From NCBI GenBank assembly GCA_045807765.1, contig JBJMGU010000248.1:1-64000 (forward strand): a stretch of DNA of 64,000 nt, written 5' to 3'. Below, in pieces: positions 9,541 through 18,672 of the stretch. The position numbers and the translations under genes are program-made. The notes beneath the pieces were generated by a model that saw only the letters and a list, made by a program, of their open reading frames with translations, searched no databases and was not told the DNA's origin. Position 1 is the stretch's first letter. Every line of letters starts with the position of its first letter. This stretch comes from DATENM01 sp045807765. Lineage in GTDB: Bacteria; Acidobacteriota; Blastocatellia; UBA7656.

Positions 9541-9570
9541 TTGACTCGCGGTGACGCCTAGCCATAGAAT
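9541..9570 (+). promoter_or_regulatory. sigma70-type promoter for the DUF885 gene
   Basis: TTGACT (9541-9546) and TAGAAT (9565-9570) are separated by 18 bases. A start of transcription near 9577 would give a leader of about 49 bases to the GTG at 9626, and it lies in a non-coding gap after dedA. Confidence 0.5.
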
Positions 9571-9625
9571 CCTTGTGAGAGGCACGGGCCGCCCACCCGC
9601 GACACCTCACCCATCGGGAGGACAT

Positions 9626-11395
9626 GTGATCCGCAACACCGCTTTCATCTCGCTCCTGCTCTTTGGCGCCTCGTTCGCACTGGCGCAGATCGTGACGCCC
9701 GGCGACGAAGCCAATAAACTCCACGCGCTGTTTGACGAAGATTGGCAGTGGGGCCTCAAGCAGTTCCCCGAGATGGCGACGCTGCTGGGCGACGACCGCT
9801 ACAACGACCGCCTCACCGACTACTCGCCTGAGGCCCTGGCGCGCAACAAGGCCCACGACCGCGAGATGCTCGACCGCATCCAGAAGATCGACCGCGCCAA
9901 ACTCGCCGGCCAGGACGTCATCTCATACGACCTCTTCCAGCGCGACAAGCGCCTCAGCGTTGAAGGCGCGCGCTTCCCGACCGAGCTTATGCCAGTGGAC
10001 CAGATGAACGGCGTACAAATCCTCTTCGGCCAACTCGTCGGCAGCACGCCTTTTCGCAATGCGAAGGATTATGCTGATTATCTTACGCGCCTCGCCGCCC
10101 TGCCGCGCCAGATTGATCAGATCATCGCGCTGATGCGGCGCGGCATCGCGAGCGGCTGGGTGCAGCCAGCCGTCCCACTGCGCTCGCTGCCGGCGCAGAT
10201 CGAAGGGCAGATCGCCGCCGACCCGGCTGCAAGCCCCGCCTTCATGCCGTTCAAGAGTTTCCCCGCCGACCTGCCTGCCGCTGAGCGCACGCGGCTCGTC
10301 GCGGCGGGCCGTCAAGCGGTCAACGATTCGTTCACGCCGGCCATGCAGAAGCTGCTGGCGTTCGTGAAGAATGATTACCTGCCGGCGGCGCGCAAAGACA
10401 TCGGCGCGTCGGGCCTGCCCGACGGCGCGGGTTATTACCAGCACGCCATCCGCCGCCACACGACGACCGACCTGACCGCGAAAGAGATTCACGAGATCGG
10501 CGTCAAAGAGGTCGCGCGCATCCGCGGCGAGATGGAAGGCATCATCCGCGGCGTCGGCTTCAAGGGGACATTCCAGGAGTTCCTGACCTTCCTGCGCACA
10601 GACCCGCGGTTCTATTACGCCAGCGCCGACGACCTGGTGGCCGGCTACGCGCTCATCGCCAAGCGCGCCGACGGCGAGTTGCCGAAGCTCTTTGCCGAGC
10701 TGCCGCGCAACTCTTACGGCATCCGCGTCATTCCCGATTACGAGGCGCCGGCGCAGACGACGGCTTACTACCAGCCGGGCGCCTCCGGGGCGCGCGCCGG
10801 CATTTACATGATCAACACCTACAAGCTCGACACGCGGCCACGCTACGAGATGGAGGCGCTGACGCTGCACGAGTCTGTGCCTGGCCACCACCTGCAAATC
10901 TCGCGCGCCCAGGAGCTGAAGGGCCTGCCTGAGTTCCGGCGCAACGCCGGCTACACGGCCTACGTCGAGGGCTGGGCGCTGTACGCCGAATCTCTGGGCG
11001 GCGAGATGGGCTTTTACACCGATCCGTACTCGAAGTTCGGGCAGCTCACTTACGAGATGTGGCGCGCCTGCCGGCTGGTCGTCGACACCGGGATGCACGC
11101 TCTGGGCTGGACGCGCGCGCAGGCCATCAACTTCATGAAAGAGAACACCGCGAAGACCGAGAACGACATCGTCGTCGAAGTAGACCGCTACATCGTCTGG
11201 CCCGGCCAGGCGCTCGCCTACAAGCTCGGCGAGTTGAAGATCAAGGAGCTGCGGGCGCGCGCCGCGCGGGAACTCGGAGCGCGCTTCGACGTTAGAAAGT
11301 TCCATAACGCCATTCTCGACGACGGGCCGCTGCCGCTTGACCTGCTCGACCGGCGCATTAACGATTGGCTCTCCGCCGAGAAGCGAAAGGAGTAA
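9626..11395 (+). CDS. DUF885 family secreted protein, putative metallopeptidase
   Basis: The 589-aa product starts at GTG 9626, preceded by GGGAGGA at 9616-9622, and has a signal peptide (IRNTAFISLLLFGASFALAQ). The DUF885 hallmark is the motif LHESVPGHHLQISRAQE about 400 residues in, resembling a zincin HExxxH site, plus GWALYAESLGGEMGFY and the C-terminal TAKTENDIVVEVDRYIVWPG. DUF885 proteins are predicted zinc-dependent peptidases, but the biochemical role is not settled. It ends 4 bases before the serpin ATG, so a peptidase-like protein and a protease inhibitor are co-transcribed. A long antisense open frame over this gene is a GC-composition artefact. Confidence 0.85.
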   Translation: MIRNTAFISLLLFGASFALAQIVTPGDEANKLHALFDEDWQWGLKQFPEMATLLGDDRYNDRLTDYSPEALARNKAHDREMLDRIQKIDRAKLAGQDVISYDLFQRDKRLSVEGARFPTELMPVDQMNGVQILFGQLVGSTPFRNAKDYADYLTRLAALPRQIDQIIALMRRGIASGWVQPAVPLRSLPAQIEGQIAADPAASPAFMPFKSFPADLPAAERTRLVAAGRQAVNDSFTPAMQKLLAFVKNDYLPAARKDIGASGLPDGAGYYQHAIRRHTTTDLTAKEIHEIGVKEVARIRGEMEGIIRGVGFKGTFQEFLTFLRTDPRFYYASADDLVAGYALIAKRADGELPKLFAELPRNSYGIRVIPDYEAPAQTTAYYQPGASGARAGIYMINTYKLDTRPRYEMEALTLHESVPGHHLQISRAQELKGLPEFRRNAGYTAYVEGWALYAESLGGEMGFYTDPYSKFGQLTYEMWRACRLVVDTGMHALGWTRAQAINFMKENTAKTENDIVVEVDRYIVWPGQALAYKLGELKIKELRARAARELGARFDVRKFHNAILDDGPLPLDLLDRRINDWLSAEKRKE

Positions 11396-11399
11396 AGCA

Positions 11400-12713
11400 A
11401 TGATCGCGCGTCTATCATCGAAACGCCGGCTGCTGCGAGCCGTGACCGCGGGGCTGCTGCTGGCGCTGATCGGCTGCACCGGCATCAGTCATTCGGATGT
11501 CACCAACAACCCGCCCGCCAATGCCAACACGGCGAGCGCAAGCGAGCCAGCTATGGACAATCTCCAGCAACCTGCGGGCGGCAATCTCGACCCGCGACTG
11601 GCGGCGGCCAACGCCCGCTTTGGATTCAAGCTCTACACGCAGCTAACGCGGCAGAGCGCCGAAAAGAATATCTTCATCTCGCCGTCGAGCATCGCCCTCT
11701 GTTTGACCATGACTTACAACGGCGCCGCCGGCGAAACCCGCCAGGCGATGGCGCGCGCCCTGGAGACGCAGGCGTTGAGCCTTGACGACCTCAATCGCGC
11801 TTACCGTGACTTGCGGGCGGCGCTCGAAAGCCCTGATGCCAAGGTCAAGCTGCAAATCGCCAACTCGCTGTGGGCGCGGCGCGGCCTGGAGTTCAAGGCG
11901 GATTTCATCGAGCGCAACAAAAACTACTTTGGTGCGCAGGTGACGCCGCTGAACTTTGACGACCCGGCGGCCCCTGCAACCATCAACCGCTGGGTCAGCG
12001 AAAAGACCAATGGCAAGATCGATAAGATCGTTGACCAGATCGATCCAAGCTCAGTCCTCTTCCTGATCAACGCCATCTACTTCAAGGGCGCGTGGGCCAA
12101 AACCTTCGACAAGGCGAAGACCAGAGAAGACAACTTCACGCTGCTGCATGGCAACAAGCGAGTGCCGATGATGTCGCAGTCGGACAATTATGAGTATCTG
12201 GAGACCAAAGACTTTCAAGCCGTCAGCCTGCCTTACGGCGGCGGGCGCGTCAGTTTTTATGTCTTTCTGCCGGCGCAACAATCGGGCCTCGCGGCGTTTG
12301 AAAAGAATCTGACCGAGGCCAACTGGCAACAGTGGATGCAGGGATTCAACGCCACGGATGGCGACATCAGCTTGCCGCGCTTCCGCGTTACCTATGAAGC
12401 AACGCTCAACGATGCGCTCAAGGCTTTAGGCATGGACGTGGCATTTGACGAAGGCCGCGCCAACTTTTCCGAGATGATCGAGATGGGCGGCCAGCGCGTC
12501 TTCATCAGCAACGTTCGCCACAAGACGTTTGCCGAAGTGAACGAAGAGGGCACGGAAGCCGCAGCGGTGACTTCGACAGAGATGCGCGCCACCTCAATGC
12601 GCCGCGAGCGGCAGCGCTTCCGCATGGTCGTGGACCGCCCATTCTTCTGCGCCATTCGTGATAACACCAGCGGCGCGGTACTTTTTATGGGCTCGATCTA
12701 CGACCCGCAATAG
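11400..12713 (+). CDS. serpin, membrane-anchored lipoprotein
   Basis: A 437-aa serine/cysteine protease inhibitor of the serpin fold. The N-terminus has a lipobox (LLLALIGC, cysteine at about residue 26), followed by a low-complexity Asn/Ala linker, so it is probably lipid-anchored outside the inner membrane. Serpin landmarks are NIFISPSSIALCLTMTYNGA, FLINAIYFKGAW, the hinge EVNEEGTEAAAVTS, and the C-terminal RPFFCAIRD and GAVLFMGSI. Counting from the hinge threonine as P14 places the scissile bond near A-T/S-M, so P1 would be a threonine, or a nearby Met/Arg if the loop length differs. The small-residue hinge suggests an inhibitory serpin. An AAAGGAG precedes ATG 11400. Confidence 0.93.
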   Translation: MIARLSSKRRLLRAVTAGLLLALIGCTGISHSDVTNNPPANANTASASEPAMDNLQQPAGGNLDPRLAAANARFGFKLYTQLTRQSAEKNIFISPSSIALCLTMTYNGAAGETRQAMARALETQALSLDDLNRAYRDLRAALESPDAKVKLQIANSLWARRGLEFKADFIERNKNYFGAQVTPLNFDDPAAPATINRWVSEKTNGKIDKIVDQIDPSSVLFLINAIYFKGAWAKTFDKAKTREDNFTLLHGNKRVPMMSQSDNYEYLETKDFQAVSLPYGGGRVSFYVFLPAQQSGLAAFEKNLTEANWQQWMQGFNATDGDISLPRFRVTYEATLNDALKALGMDVAFDEGRANFSEMIEMGGQRVFISNVRHKTFAEVNEEGTEAAAVTSTEMRATSMRRERQRFRMVVDRPFFCAIRDNTSGAVLFMGSIYDPQ

Positions 12714-12737
12714 CCCCGACCTGTGGTCGAACGCAAC

Positions 12738-12818
12738 GCGGCGAAGCGCAGACGCGGCGAAATAAGCAAGATAAGATTGATTCCTTCTCTTGCCCACGCC
12801 GCGTCTGCGCTTCGCCGC
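12738..12818. repeat. hairpin with 22-bp perfect arms, ~8-bp units (site 2)
   Basis: A 22-base segment at 12738-12759 is exactly reverse-complementary to 12797-12818, with a 37-base loop. Both arms are built from related blocks such as GACGCGGCGAA, and the right arm continues with further CTCCGCGT blocks to about 12831. It lies between the convergent serpin gene and the minus-strand small basic protein, where it may act as a bidirectional transcription barrier, although no T-run follows. Confidence 0.85.
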
Positions 12819-12841
12819 CTCTCCGCGTCCCGCAGTCGGCG

Positions 12842-13153
12842 TTACGGTTTAACGGCTTTCTTGACTGCGGTGCCCGTATTCTTTGTGGCTTTCACGGTGC
12901 CTTTGCCGTAGTTCTTGCTGCCGTGATAGACGTGTTTGCCGAAGTGTTTGCCGCCGCGCACAATGCGCCCGTGCTTGACGTTATGGCCGAGGCTCTTGCC
13001 GGCCTTGCCCATCTCTTTGGTGCCTTCCTTCATCTGGCCTTTGACGGTTGGCTTGGCCTTCTGGGTGTCATCCTGCGCCAGCGCGTAAGGTGTCGCAATG
13101 GCCAGCGTCAGGCCCAGAGCACCGCTCATAATTATCTGACTGAGTTTACGCAT
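12842..13153 (-). CDS. small secreted lysine/glycine-rich protein
   Basis: A 103-aa product with signal peptide (MRKLSQIIMSGALGLTLAI, cleavage probably after ALAQ). The mature part is strongly basic: KPTVKGQMKEGTKEMGKAGK, then a Gly/His/Lys segment GKHFGKHVYHGSKNYGKGTV and a C-terminus KATKNTGTAVKKAVKP reminiscent of histone H1 tails. There are no cysteines and no domain I recognise. Three ATGs stand in a row (13159, 13156, 13153) after GAGGAG; the third gives the best spacing. It could bind an anionic surface polymer or act as a periplasmic stress protein, but this is only suggested by charge. Confidence 0.65.
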   Translation of the reverse strand: MRKLSQIIMSGALGLTLAIATPYALAQDDTQKAKPTVKGQMKEGTKEMGKAGKSLGHNVKHGRIVRGGKHFGKHVYHGSKNYGKGTVKATKNTGTAVKKAVKP

Positions 13154-13325
13154 CATCATCACTCCTCGAAAAAAGTCAGTTATGCCTGCTCGACTTTCGT
13201 CCACACGCGGTCGAGAAGCTTGAAAACTGCAAGCCGCGTTCCGGCAGACAGGCGCGGTGGTTTGCTAATTTTTCGCGACTAGAGCCGCACTCGCTCAATC
13301 CTGCTGATTTATTTTGATTCAGCAA

Positions 13326-13343
13326 GCGGCGGCATCTCGCCGC
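13326..13343 (-). terminator. weak hairpin downstream of lysA
   Basis: GCGGCG and CGCCGC pair across a 6-base loop some 14 bases past the lysA stop in the minus direction, followed by a second small inverted repeat, TGCTGA/TCAGCA (13302-13324). No T-run follows, so termination is only a suggestion. Confidence 0.3.
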
Positions 13344-13356
13344 GAGCGCCTATCCT

Positions 13357-14751
13357 TTACCAAACGTCCTGAGCGTACAAATCTTCGTAGGTCTGGCGGC
13401 GGCGCGCCAGCTTCGCTTCGCCGGCTTCGGTAATCAAAACCACGGCGGGAATCGGGCGGCCATTGTACTGCGACGCTTGATCGAGCGCATAGGCGCCGGC
13501 GTTCAATAACCCCAGCACGTCACCGACGGCGGTTTCGGCAGGCAGCCGCCGGTAATTCGGCAAGCGTGTGCCCTTCTCCAGATCGAAGTAAACATCGCCC
13601 GAATCGCAGAGCGGCCCGGCGACTTTGAAAGGCCGGTCGTGCGCATTTGTAGCGCGCGACGCCGAGATCAGATGGTAATACCACTTATACATCGCCATCG
13701 ATAGAGCCAGCGAATAACCGGCGTCCGTGAGTAGCCAGGTGTCGCCGGTTTCGGGCCGCTCCTTGACATTGCAGACCCGTGTAAGCAGCAAGCCGGTGTC
13801 GGCGACGATGCGGCGGCCCGGCTCCATCACGATAGTCAATTCTTCAAACAAGGCGCGGTCGTCGCCGGTCACCGCCTCATTGATCGCGGCGCGCAGTACG
13901 TCGCCGGCATCGAGCGTCGCCGACAGCATCTGCCGCTCGCGCTCGCCGATGTCGGCGGCCATGGGCGTGTCCTGCAAATAATTCACCGGCAATCCGCCGC
14001 CGATGTTGATGTGAGTCAGCCGGTGGCCGGTCTTGCGATAAAGGTCGAGCAAGAAGAGCCACATCGCCGCAAAGGCGCGGGCGAAAGGCTGCGGGTCGGG
14101 CGTCTGCGAGCCGACGTGAATGTGCGCACCGGCGAGGTTGACGGCGTCGCGGTTTTCTAAGGCGATGCGGAACGCGTCTTCGATCTGCGCCGGCGAGAGG
14201 CCGAACTTCGAGGCGAGCAATCCGGTCTGCAAGCCGATGTGCGAGCGCGTGATGATTTCCGGCACGATGCGCAGGGCAACGTTGGCGCGCTTGCGCATCG
14301 AGCGAGCGACGCGCGCCACCTGCTCAAGCTCGAACAGTGAATCGATGTTGATGGCGAGGATGCCATACGCGACCGCGGCGCCGATCTCTTCGTCGGTCTT
14401 CGAGACGCCGTTGAAGACGATCTGATCGGGGCGAAAGCCGACCGTGCGCGCTTTGTGCAGCTCGCCGCCGGAATTGACTTCGATGTCACCACCGGCGCGG
14501 CGCACCGCCGACAGCACAGCCATGTTGGAGTTCGCCTTCGAGGCATAGCAGAGCTTGACGCGTGGATGCACGGCTTCGACGGCGCGGCGCAGGTCGCGCA
14601 CATGATTGGCGATGCGCTTTTCGGAGAAGACGTAGAGCGGAGTGCCGTACTGCTCAATCAGCGCGATGGCGTCCAGGCCATCAACGGTGAGGTGGCCGGC
14701 GCGCGCTTCAATATAACCATCGATCTGCCAGCCTGCGGATTGCTCTGCCAT
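13357..14751 (-). CDS. lysA: diaminopimelate decarboxylase
   Basis: Decarboxylates meso-diaminopimelate to L-lysine, the last step of the pathway opened by the lysC-dapBAD cluster at the left of the window. It is a fold-type III PLP enzyme of 464 aa. The PLP lysine lies in LCYASKANSN (about residue 72); other family marks are VNSGGELHKA, AGAHIHVGSQ with its histidine, HINIGGGLPV, and GPLCDSGDVYF with the active-site cysteine of the other subunit. Spelling differs slightly from typical LysA (AHIHVGSQTPDP, MEPGRRIVADTG), but all expected elements are there. AAGGAG precedes ATG 14751 by 6 bases. Being transcribed apart from the dap operon, with its own promoter, it can be regulated separately. 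Confidence 0.9.
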   Translation of the reverse strand: MAEQSAGWQIDGYIEARAGHLTVDGLDAIALIEQYGTPLYVFSEKRIANHVRDLRRAVEAVHPRVKLCYASKANSNMAVLSAVRRAGGDIEVNSGGELHKARTVGFRPDQIVFNGVSKTDEEIGAAVAYGILAINIDSLFELEQVARVARSMRKRANVALRIVPEIITRSHIGLQTGLLASKFGLSPAQIEDAFRIALENRDAVNLAGAHIHVGSQTPDPQPFARAFAAMWLFLLDLYRKTGHRLTHINIGGGLPVNYLQDTPMAADIGERERQMLSATLDAGDVLRAAINEAVTGDDRALFEELTIVMEPGRRIVADTGLLLTRVCNVKERPETGDTWLLTDAGYSLALSMAMYKWYYHLISASRATNAHDRPFKVAGPLCDSGDVYFDLEKGTRLPNYRRLPAETAVGDVLGLLNAGAYALDQASQYNGRPIPAVVLITEAGEAKLARRRQTYEDLYAQDVW

Positions 14752-14783
14752 GAACGCTCCTTACGATAACCAGGTAAAAAGTG

Positions 14784-14813
14784 ATTGTAAGTGAGCGGCG
14801 CGCAGCAGAGCAA
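14784..14813 (-). promoter_or_regulatory. sigma70-type promoter for lysA
   Basis: Read on the minus strand, TTGCTC (14813-14808) and TACAAT (14789-14784) are 18 bases apart. Transcription would start near 14777, about 26 bases before the lysA ATG and upstream of its ribosome binding site. Confidence 0.5.
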
Positions 14814-14821
14814 ATTCATCG

Positions 14822-15982
14822 TCACAGCACCGCGGTCTCGTGAAGCAGTTGGCCTGTGCGGAAGCGTTCAAGGCCGAGGGCGCGGGCGTCAATCGTGCGC
14901 GGCTCATCGTAGAGAATCCACTCCGCCGCGACGCGGCCCGACGCCGGCGAGTGCATCACGCCGTGGCCGCTGAAACCATTCACCAGATAAAAGCCCGCGA
15001 CTTCACTCGCCGGCCCGATGATGGCGTGATGGTCAGGCGTCACTTCGTAGAGGCCGGCCCAGCAGCGCCGCGGGTTGACTTCGGCGTCAGCGAATGCCGG
15101 AACGCGGGCGGTCGCTCGCGTGAGAATCTTTTCAATGAACTCGTCATCGAATGTCATGTCGTAAGTGAATTCGTCTTTGCCATCGTGCCAGGCCAGCAAG
15201 ACACCTGCGCCCTCGCGCCGAAAGTGAAAACCATCCGTCATATCAATGACCATCGGCAGACGCGCCGGAATCGCGTCGAAGGCTTGCGTGTGAACCAGCT
15301 TGCGCCGCAGCGGCTCGACCGGCAACTGAATGCCGACCATTGCGGCAATCAATTTAGCCCACGGCCCGGCAGCGTTGACGACGACAGGCGTTGCGATGTC
15401 GCCGCGCGAGGTGCGGACGCCTGTGACTCTGCCTTGATCAACATCAATGCCGGTGACTTCGGTGTCGAGCCAGACACGCACGCCGCATTCTTTGGCGCGC
15501 TGCGCGAAGCCGACCATGACGCTGTAGGGATCAACGAAGCCATCGGTCGGACAGAAGCTGCCGCCGAGAATGTCGTCACTGATGATCTGCGGAATGAGGC
15601 TGACAATGTCGTCGCGGCTCACCGCCTGCACGTTGGTCAGGCCGTGCGCCGCTTGAATCCGCCGGTTGGTCTCCAGGTAATCGAGGTGCGCCTGCCGCGT
15701 GGCGATGAACAGGTAGCCGTGCGGGCGGTACTGCGCCGTGTGGCCGGTCAGCTCTTCAAAGCGCGAGAAGAAGTCAATCGAGTAGCGCGACATCGCAATG
15801 TTGACGGCGGTGGCGAACTGCGCGCGCACGCCGCCGGCGCTCTTGGCCGTCGAGCCTAAGCCTTGCTGCGCGGCGCGCTCGACAATCAGCACATTCGCGC
15901 AGCCCATATCGGTGAGGTGATAGGCGACCGACGAGCCGACGATGCCGCCGCCGATGATGACCACGTCCGCGGTTTCTGTCAT
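14822..15982 (-). CDS. FAD-dependent oxidoreductase, DAO / sarcosine-oxidase-beta-like
   Basis: A 386-aa flavoenzyme of the D-amino-acid-oxidase superfamily. The ADP-binding fold is at the N-terminus (DVVIIGGGIVGSSVAYHL), followed by the FAD-contacting GLGSTAKSAGGVRAQF. VNAAGPWAKLIAAM closes the middle of the fold, and the C-terminus has GLYEVTPDHHAIIG with VNGFSGHGVMHSPASGRVAAEW, all typical of sarcosine/dimethylglycine/proline-type amine oxidases. No partner subunit genes are adjacent, so a monomeric or self-contained enzyme is likely; the substrate is unknown. It ends 8 bases after its downstream neighbour's promoter and may precede lysA by chance. Cytoplasmic; no signal peptide. Confidence 0.85.
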   Translation of the reverse strand: MTETADVVIIGGGIVGSSVAYHLTDMGCANVLIVERAAQQGLGSTAKSAGGVRAQFATAVNIAMSRYSIDFFSRFEELTGHTAQYRPHGYLFIATRQAHLDYLETNRRIQAAHGLTNVQAVSRDDIVSLIPQIISDDILGGSFCPTDGFVDPYSVMVGFAQRAKECGVRVWLDTEVTGIDVDQGRVTGVRTSRGDIATPVVVNAAGPWAKLIAAMVGIQLPVEPLRRKLVHTQAFDAIPARLPMVIDMTDGFHFRREGAGVLLAWHDGKDEFTYDMTFDDEFIEKILTRATARVPAFADAEVNPRRCWAGLYEVTPDHHAIIGPASEVAGFYLVNGFSGHGVMHSPASGRVAAEWILYDEPRTIDARALGLERFRTGQLLHETAVL

Positions 15983-16039
15983 AAGGCTTTTCCGATTGCG
16001 CGACGGCCCGTGGGTTACGCGGCGCGTTGAAACGCTCGA

Positions 16040-18472
16040 TTACTCGCCTTCGACGAGCTTCTGGAAGCGCGGGTCGTCGCGGAGTTTGTCGAAATCGGGG
16101 TCTATTCGAGCGCGCACGCGGTTGACGGCGGGCAGCTTCGAGATGGCGTCGGCGAGGTAGGTGAGCGACTGGTCGGCGTCGCCGCGCAGCGCATGGAGGT
16201 TCGCCATGTAATAGTTCGTAAACGGCTCGGCGGCGCCGCGCGCCCGCAGCTCTTCATAGCGCTTGATGCCGCTGGCGAAGTGGCGCTCGGCGGCGGCCTT
16301 TTGCCCCTGGCGCAAGTAAGCAGCGCCCATCTTCTGATCCAGCTCGATTAGCGCGCGGTGGCGCAGCGCATGGTCGCTCGACTGCAAGAACTTCAGCTCG
16401 TAGTTGTACTCGCGCAGTGCTTCGTCATAGCGCGCCTGGCAGTAATAGACATACCCGAGGCGGCTGTGAGCGCCGACGATCTGCAAGCCTTCGCGTCCCG
16501 ATATGTAGCGCTCCTGTAGCTCGACGGCATCGCGCGCCACGGCTTCGGCGCGCTCGTAATTACCGCGCAGCGTTTGCAGGTAAGCCAGTTGCAAATAGGC
16601 GTAGCCGGCCTGCGGATTGATGGCGATAGACTTCTCCAGTTCTTCGATGCCTTCGGCCAGCATGCCCTTGCCGACCCAGTAAGCGCGGCCCAGGCCCGAG
16701 TGCGCGCCGGCATTGTTCGGCTCGATCTCCAGCGCCCGCTTGATGGCCGCTATCGCTTCATCGTAACGGCCCACGCCCAGATAGGCGCCGCCGAGAAACT
16801 GATAAGCTTGCGTGTGGCGCGGATTGATAGCGATGGCTCGCTCTTCGCACTCGATGGCTTTCAGCGACAGCTCAGGCAAGCCGAGGAAGCTGCCTTTCAA
16901 GTCATAGATCGCCCCCAGCCCGGCCCAGGCATTTGCATAGTTCGGGTCTATCTCGATGGCTTTCTCGAAGAAGTAGATGCCGCGGTCGAGCGCATCGCGG
17001 CTCGCCGTTCGCAGGTTCATCATGCCGCGCGAGAATTGTTCGTAGGCTTCGACCGACTGCGTTTCGTCGCGCTCGATGGCGTTGATCTCCGAGGTGTTGA
17101 GGCTGAGGTTCAATCCCTGGCTCAACTCGTAAACGATCTTGTCTTGCAGGTCGAAGATATCAGCGATTCGCCCATCGATCTTTACGGTCTTGACGATCTC
17201 GCCGGTGCGCACATCGATGACGCGGGCGGTGATGCGGATCATCTCGCCGATCTTCTGATAGCCGCCCGACAGTATCCAGCGCGCCCCGAGGTGGCGGCCC
17301 AGGTCATTGGCGATCACTTCGTCGGACTGCGCCAACTGGCCGGAGCTGAGATTCTTCAGCGCCTCGAAGATGCGTTCACGACCAATGACCGCCAGGCCGC
17401 GAATCTTCTTCGAATCAGCGGTCACGGTCTCGGCGATGCCTGAGCCGATCCAATCGTCCGCCGGTTCTTTGGTGATATTGGCGAAGGTCATCACGGCGAG
17501 GGCATTTTCCAACCGTGTAGCCGTCATTACACCGGCGGCAGTGCCGTTGCTGAGCATCGCCGTCGCCTGATGCTCGGTCGGCGCTCCGGTGATGTTGCCG
17601 GTCTGCTTGTTGACTTGCAGGTCGCGTTGCAGGTTGCGCAGGTCTATGTACATCTCGCGCACCGCCTGATAGCGGTACGAGACGTCTTTGGCGAGCGCCT
17701 TACGGATGATGCGCTCCAGCTCGTGCGGCACCGAGTAATTGAAGCGGGCGATGGCCGGCGGCTCGTTGTGGACGATGGCGTCAATGATTTCGGTGGTGCT
17801 CACTCCGGCAAACGGCAAACGGGCCGTGAGCATTTCGTAAGCCACGACGCCGAGCGAAAAGATGTCTGAGCGGTGGTCAACGTCGCGCCCAAGCGCCTGC
17901 TCCGGCGACATGTAAGAGACCGTGCCGGCGACGACGCCGATGACCGTTTCGTGGCCGAGCGGCGTTGTCGTTTCGTTGCTGTCTGCACCCATCGGCGTCG
18001 GATTGCTGACTTTCGCCAGCCCGAAGTCGAGGACCTTCGTCAGTCCCCGCCCGGTGAGCATGATGTTAGCGCTTTTGATATCGCGGTGAACGATCCCTAA
18101 GCTGTGCGCCTCGTCGAGCGCGTCGGCCACCTGCATGGCAACCTCAACCGCGTCGACAATCGGCAGCGGCCCGCGCTCAAGCTTCGCCGAGAGCAGGTCG
18201 CCTTCGACGAACTCCATAACGATGAAGGTGGTGCCGTCCTGCTCGCCGATGTCGTGGATGGCGGCAACATAAGGCGAGCGCAGCATTGATGCGGCACGCG
18301 CTTCTCTGAAGAAACGCTCGCGTCGGTCAGGGTCATACTGATAAGAGGCCGGTAAGAACTTGAGGGCAACCGCACGGCCCAGGCGAGTGTCTTCGGCGCG
18401 GTAAACTTCGCCCATACCGCCCGCGCCGAGCCGATCCGTGATTCGGTAATGTAGCACATTCTTGCCGGTCAT
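16040..18472 (-). CDS. Hanks-type Ser/Thr protein kinase with TolB/FlgO-like and TPR C-terminus
   Basis: An 810-aa cytoplasmic kinase. The kinase domain is at residues ~8-285: glycine loop LGAGGMGEVY, ATP lysine in AVALKFLP (about 38), catalytic HRDIKSAN (Asp about 131), DFGLAK (149-151) and SYMSPEQA. A FlgO/TolB-like domain starts near LAVMTFANITKEPADDWIGS and runs about 130 residues. The remainder is TPR repeats (NYANAWAGLGAIYDLKG, HTQAYQFLGGAYLGVGRYDE, NAGAHSGLGRAYW). No membrane segment is seen. The same layout recurs at 52820-55159, and the two share ALKFLPASYQYDPDRR, so they are recent paralogues of a family expanded in Acidobacteriota. ATG 18472 was chosen because GGAAGGCGAGG precedes it; a start 39 bases upstream is possible. 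Substrates unknown. Confidence 0.9.
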   Translation of the reverse strand: MTGKNVLHYRITDRLGAGGMGEVYRAEDTRLGRAVALKFLPASYQYDPDRRERFFREARAASMLRSPYVAAIHDIGEQDGTTFIVMEFVEGDLLSAKLERGPLPIVDAVEVAMQVADALDEAHSLGIVHRDIKSANIMLTGRGLTKVLDFGLAKVSNPTPMGADSNETTTPLGHETVIGVVAGTVSYMSPEQALGRDVDHRSDIFSLGVVAYEMLTARLPFAGVSTTEIIDAIVHNEPPAIARFNYSVPHELERIIRKALAKDVSYRYQAVREMYIDLRNLQRDLQVNKQTGNITGAPTEHQATAMLSNGTAAGVMTATRLENALAVMTFANITKEPADDWIGSGIAETVTADSKKIRGLAVIGRERIFEALKNLSSGQLAQSDEVIANDLGRHLGARWILSGGYQKIGEMIRITARVIDVRTGEIVKTVKIDGRIADIFDLQDKIVYELSQGLNLSLNTSEINAIERDETQSVEAYEQFSRGMMNLRTASRDALDRGIYFFEKAIEIDPNYANAWAGLGAIYDLKGSFLGLPELSLKAIECEERAIAINPRHTQAYQFLGGAYLGVGRYDEAIAAIKRALEIEPNNAGAHSGLGRAYWVGKGMLAEGIEELEKSIAINPQAGYAYLQLAYLQTLRGNYERAEAVARDAVELQERYISGREGLQIVGAHSRLGYVYYCQARYDEALREYNYELKFLQSSDHALRHRALIELDQKMGAAYLRQGQKAAAERHFASGIKRYEELRARGAAEPFTNYYMANLHALRGDADQSLTYLADAISKLPAVNRVRARIDPDFDKLRDDPRFQKLVEGE

Positions 18473-18562
18473 AACCTCGCCTTCCAGCCCAAACAACCCG
18501 GTCATGAACATTATGACGTTTGGCTCGCTGCGCGCAAGACGTGCCCGCCTGCGGCGGGAAAA

Positions 18563-18652
18563 CGACGCGGGAACGCGTCGCGCGGGGACACGGGGACGAT
18601 TGAGTCCAGACCCGCTCTCCCCGTCACCCTGTCGCCGCGTCCCCGCGTCGCG
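18563..18652. repeat. octamer hairpin, GGGGACAC/CCGCGTCC type (site 3)
   Basis: The left arm (about 18564-18598) contains GCGGGGACACGGGGAC; the right arm (about 18617-18652) contains CCCCGTCA, CCCTGTCG, CCGCGTCC, CCGCGTCG, a clear 8-base period. It separates the kinase start from the upstream DUF4440-like gene, both on the minus strand. Confidence 0.75.
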
Positions 18653-18672
18653 CTTGCCTTTGGCCTTATTTG

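Noticed and set aside
9923..11485. Long open frame antisense to the DUF885 gene
   Set aside because: It has no recognisable domain, its composition is that of a GC-rich shadow (Arg, Val, Leu, Ala, Asp), and the sense strand encodes a full conserved family.
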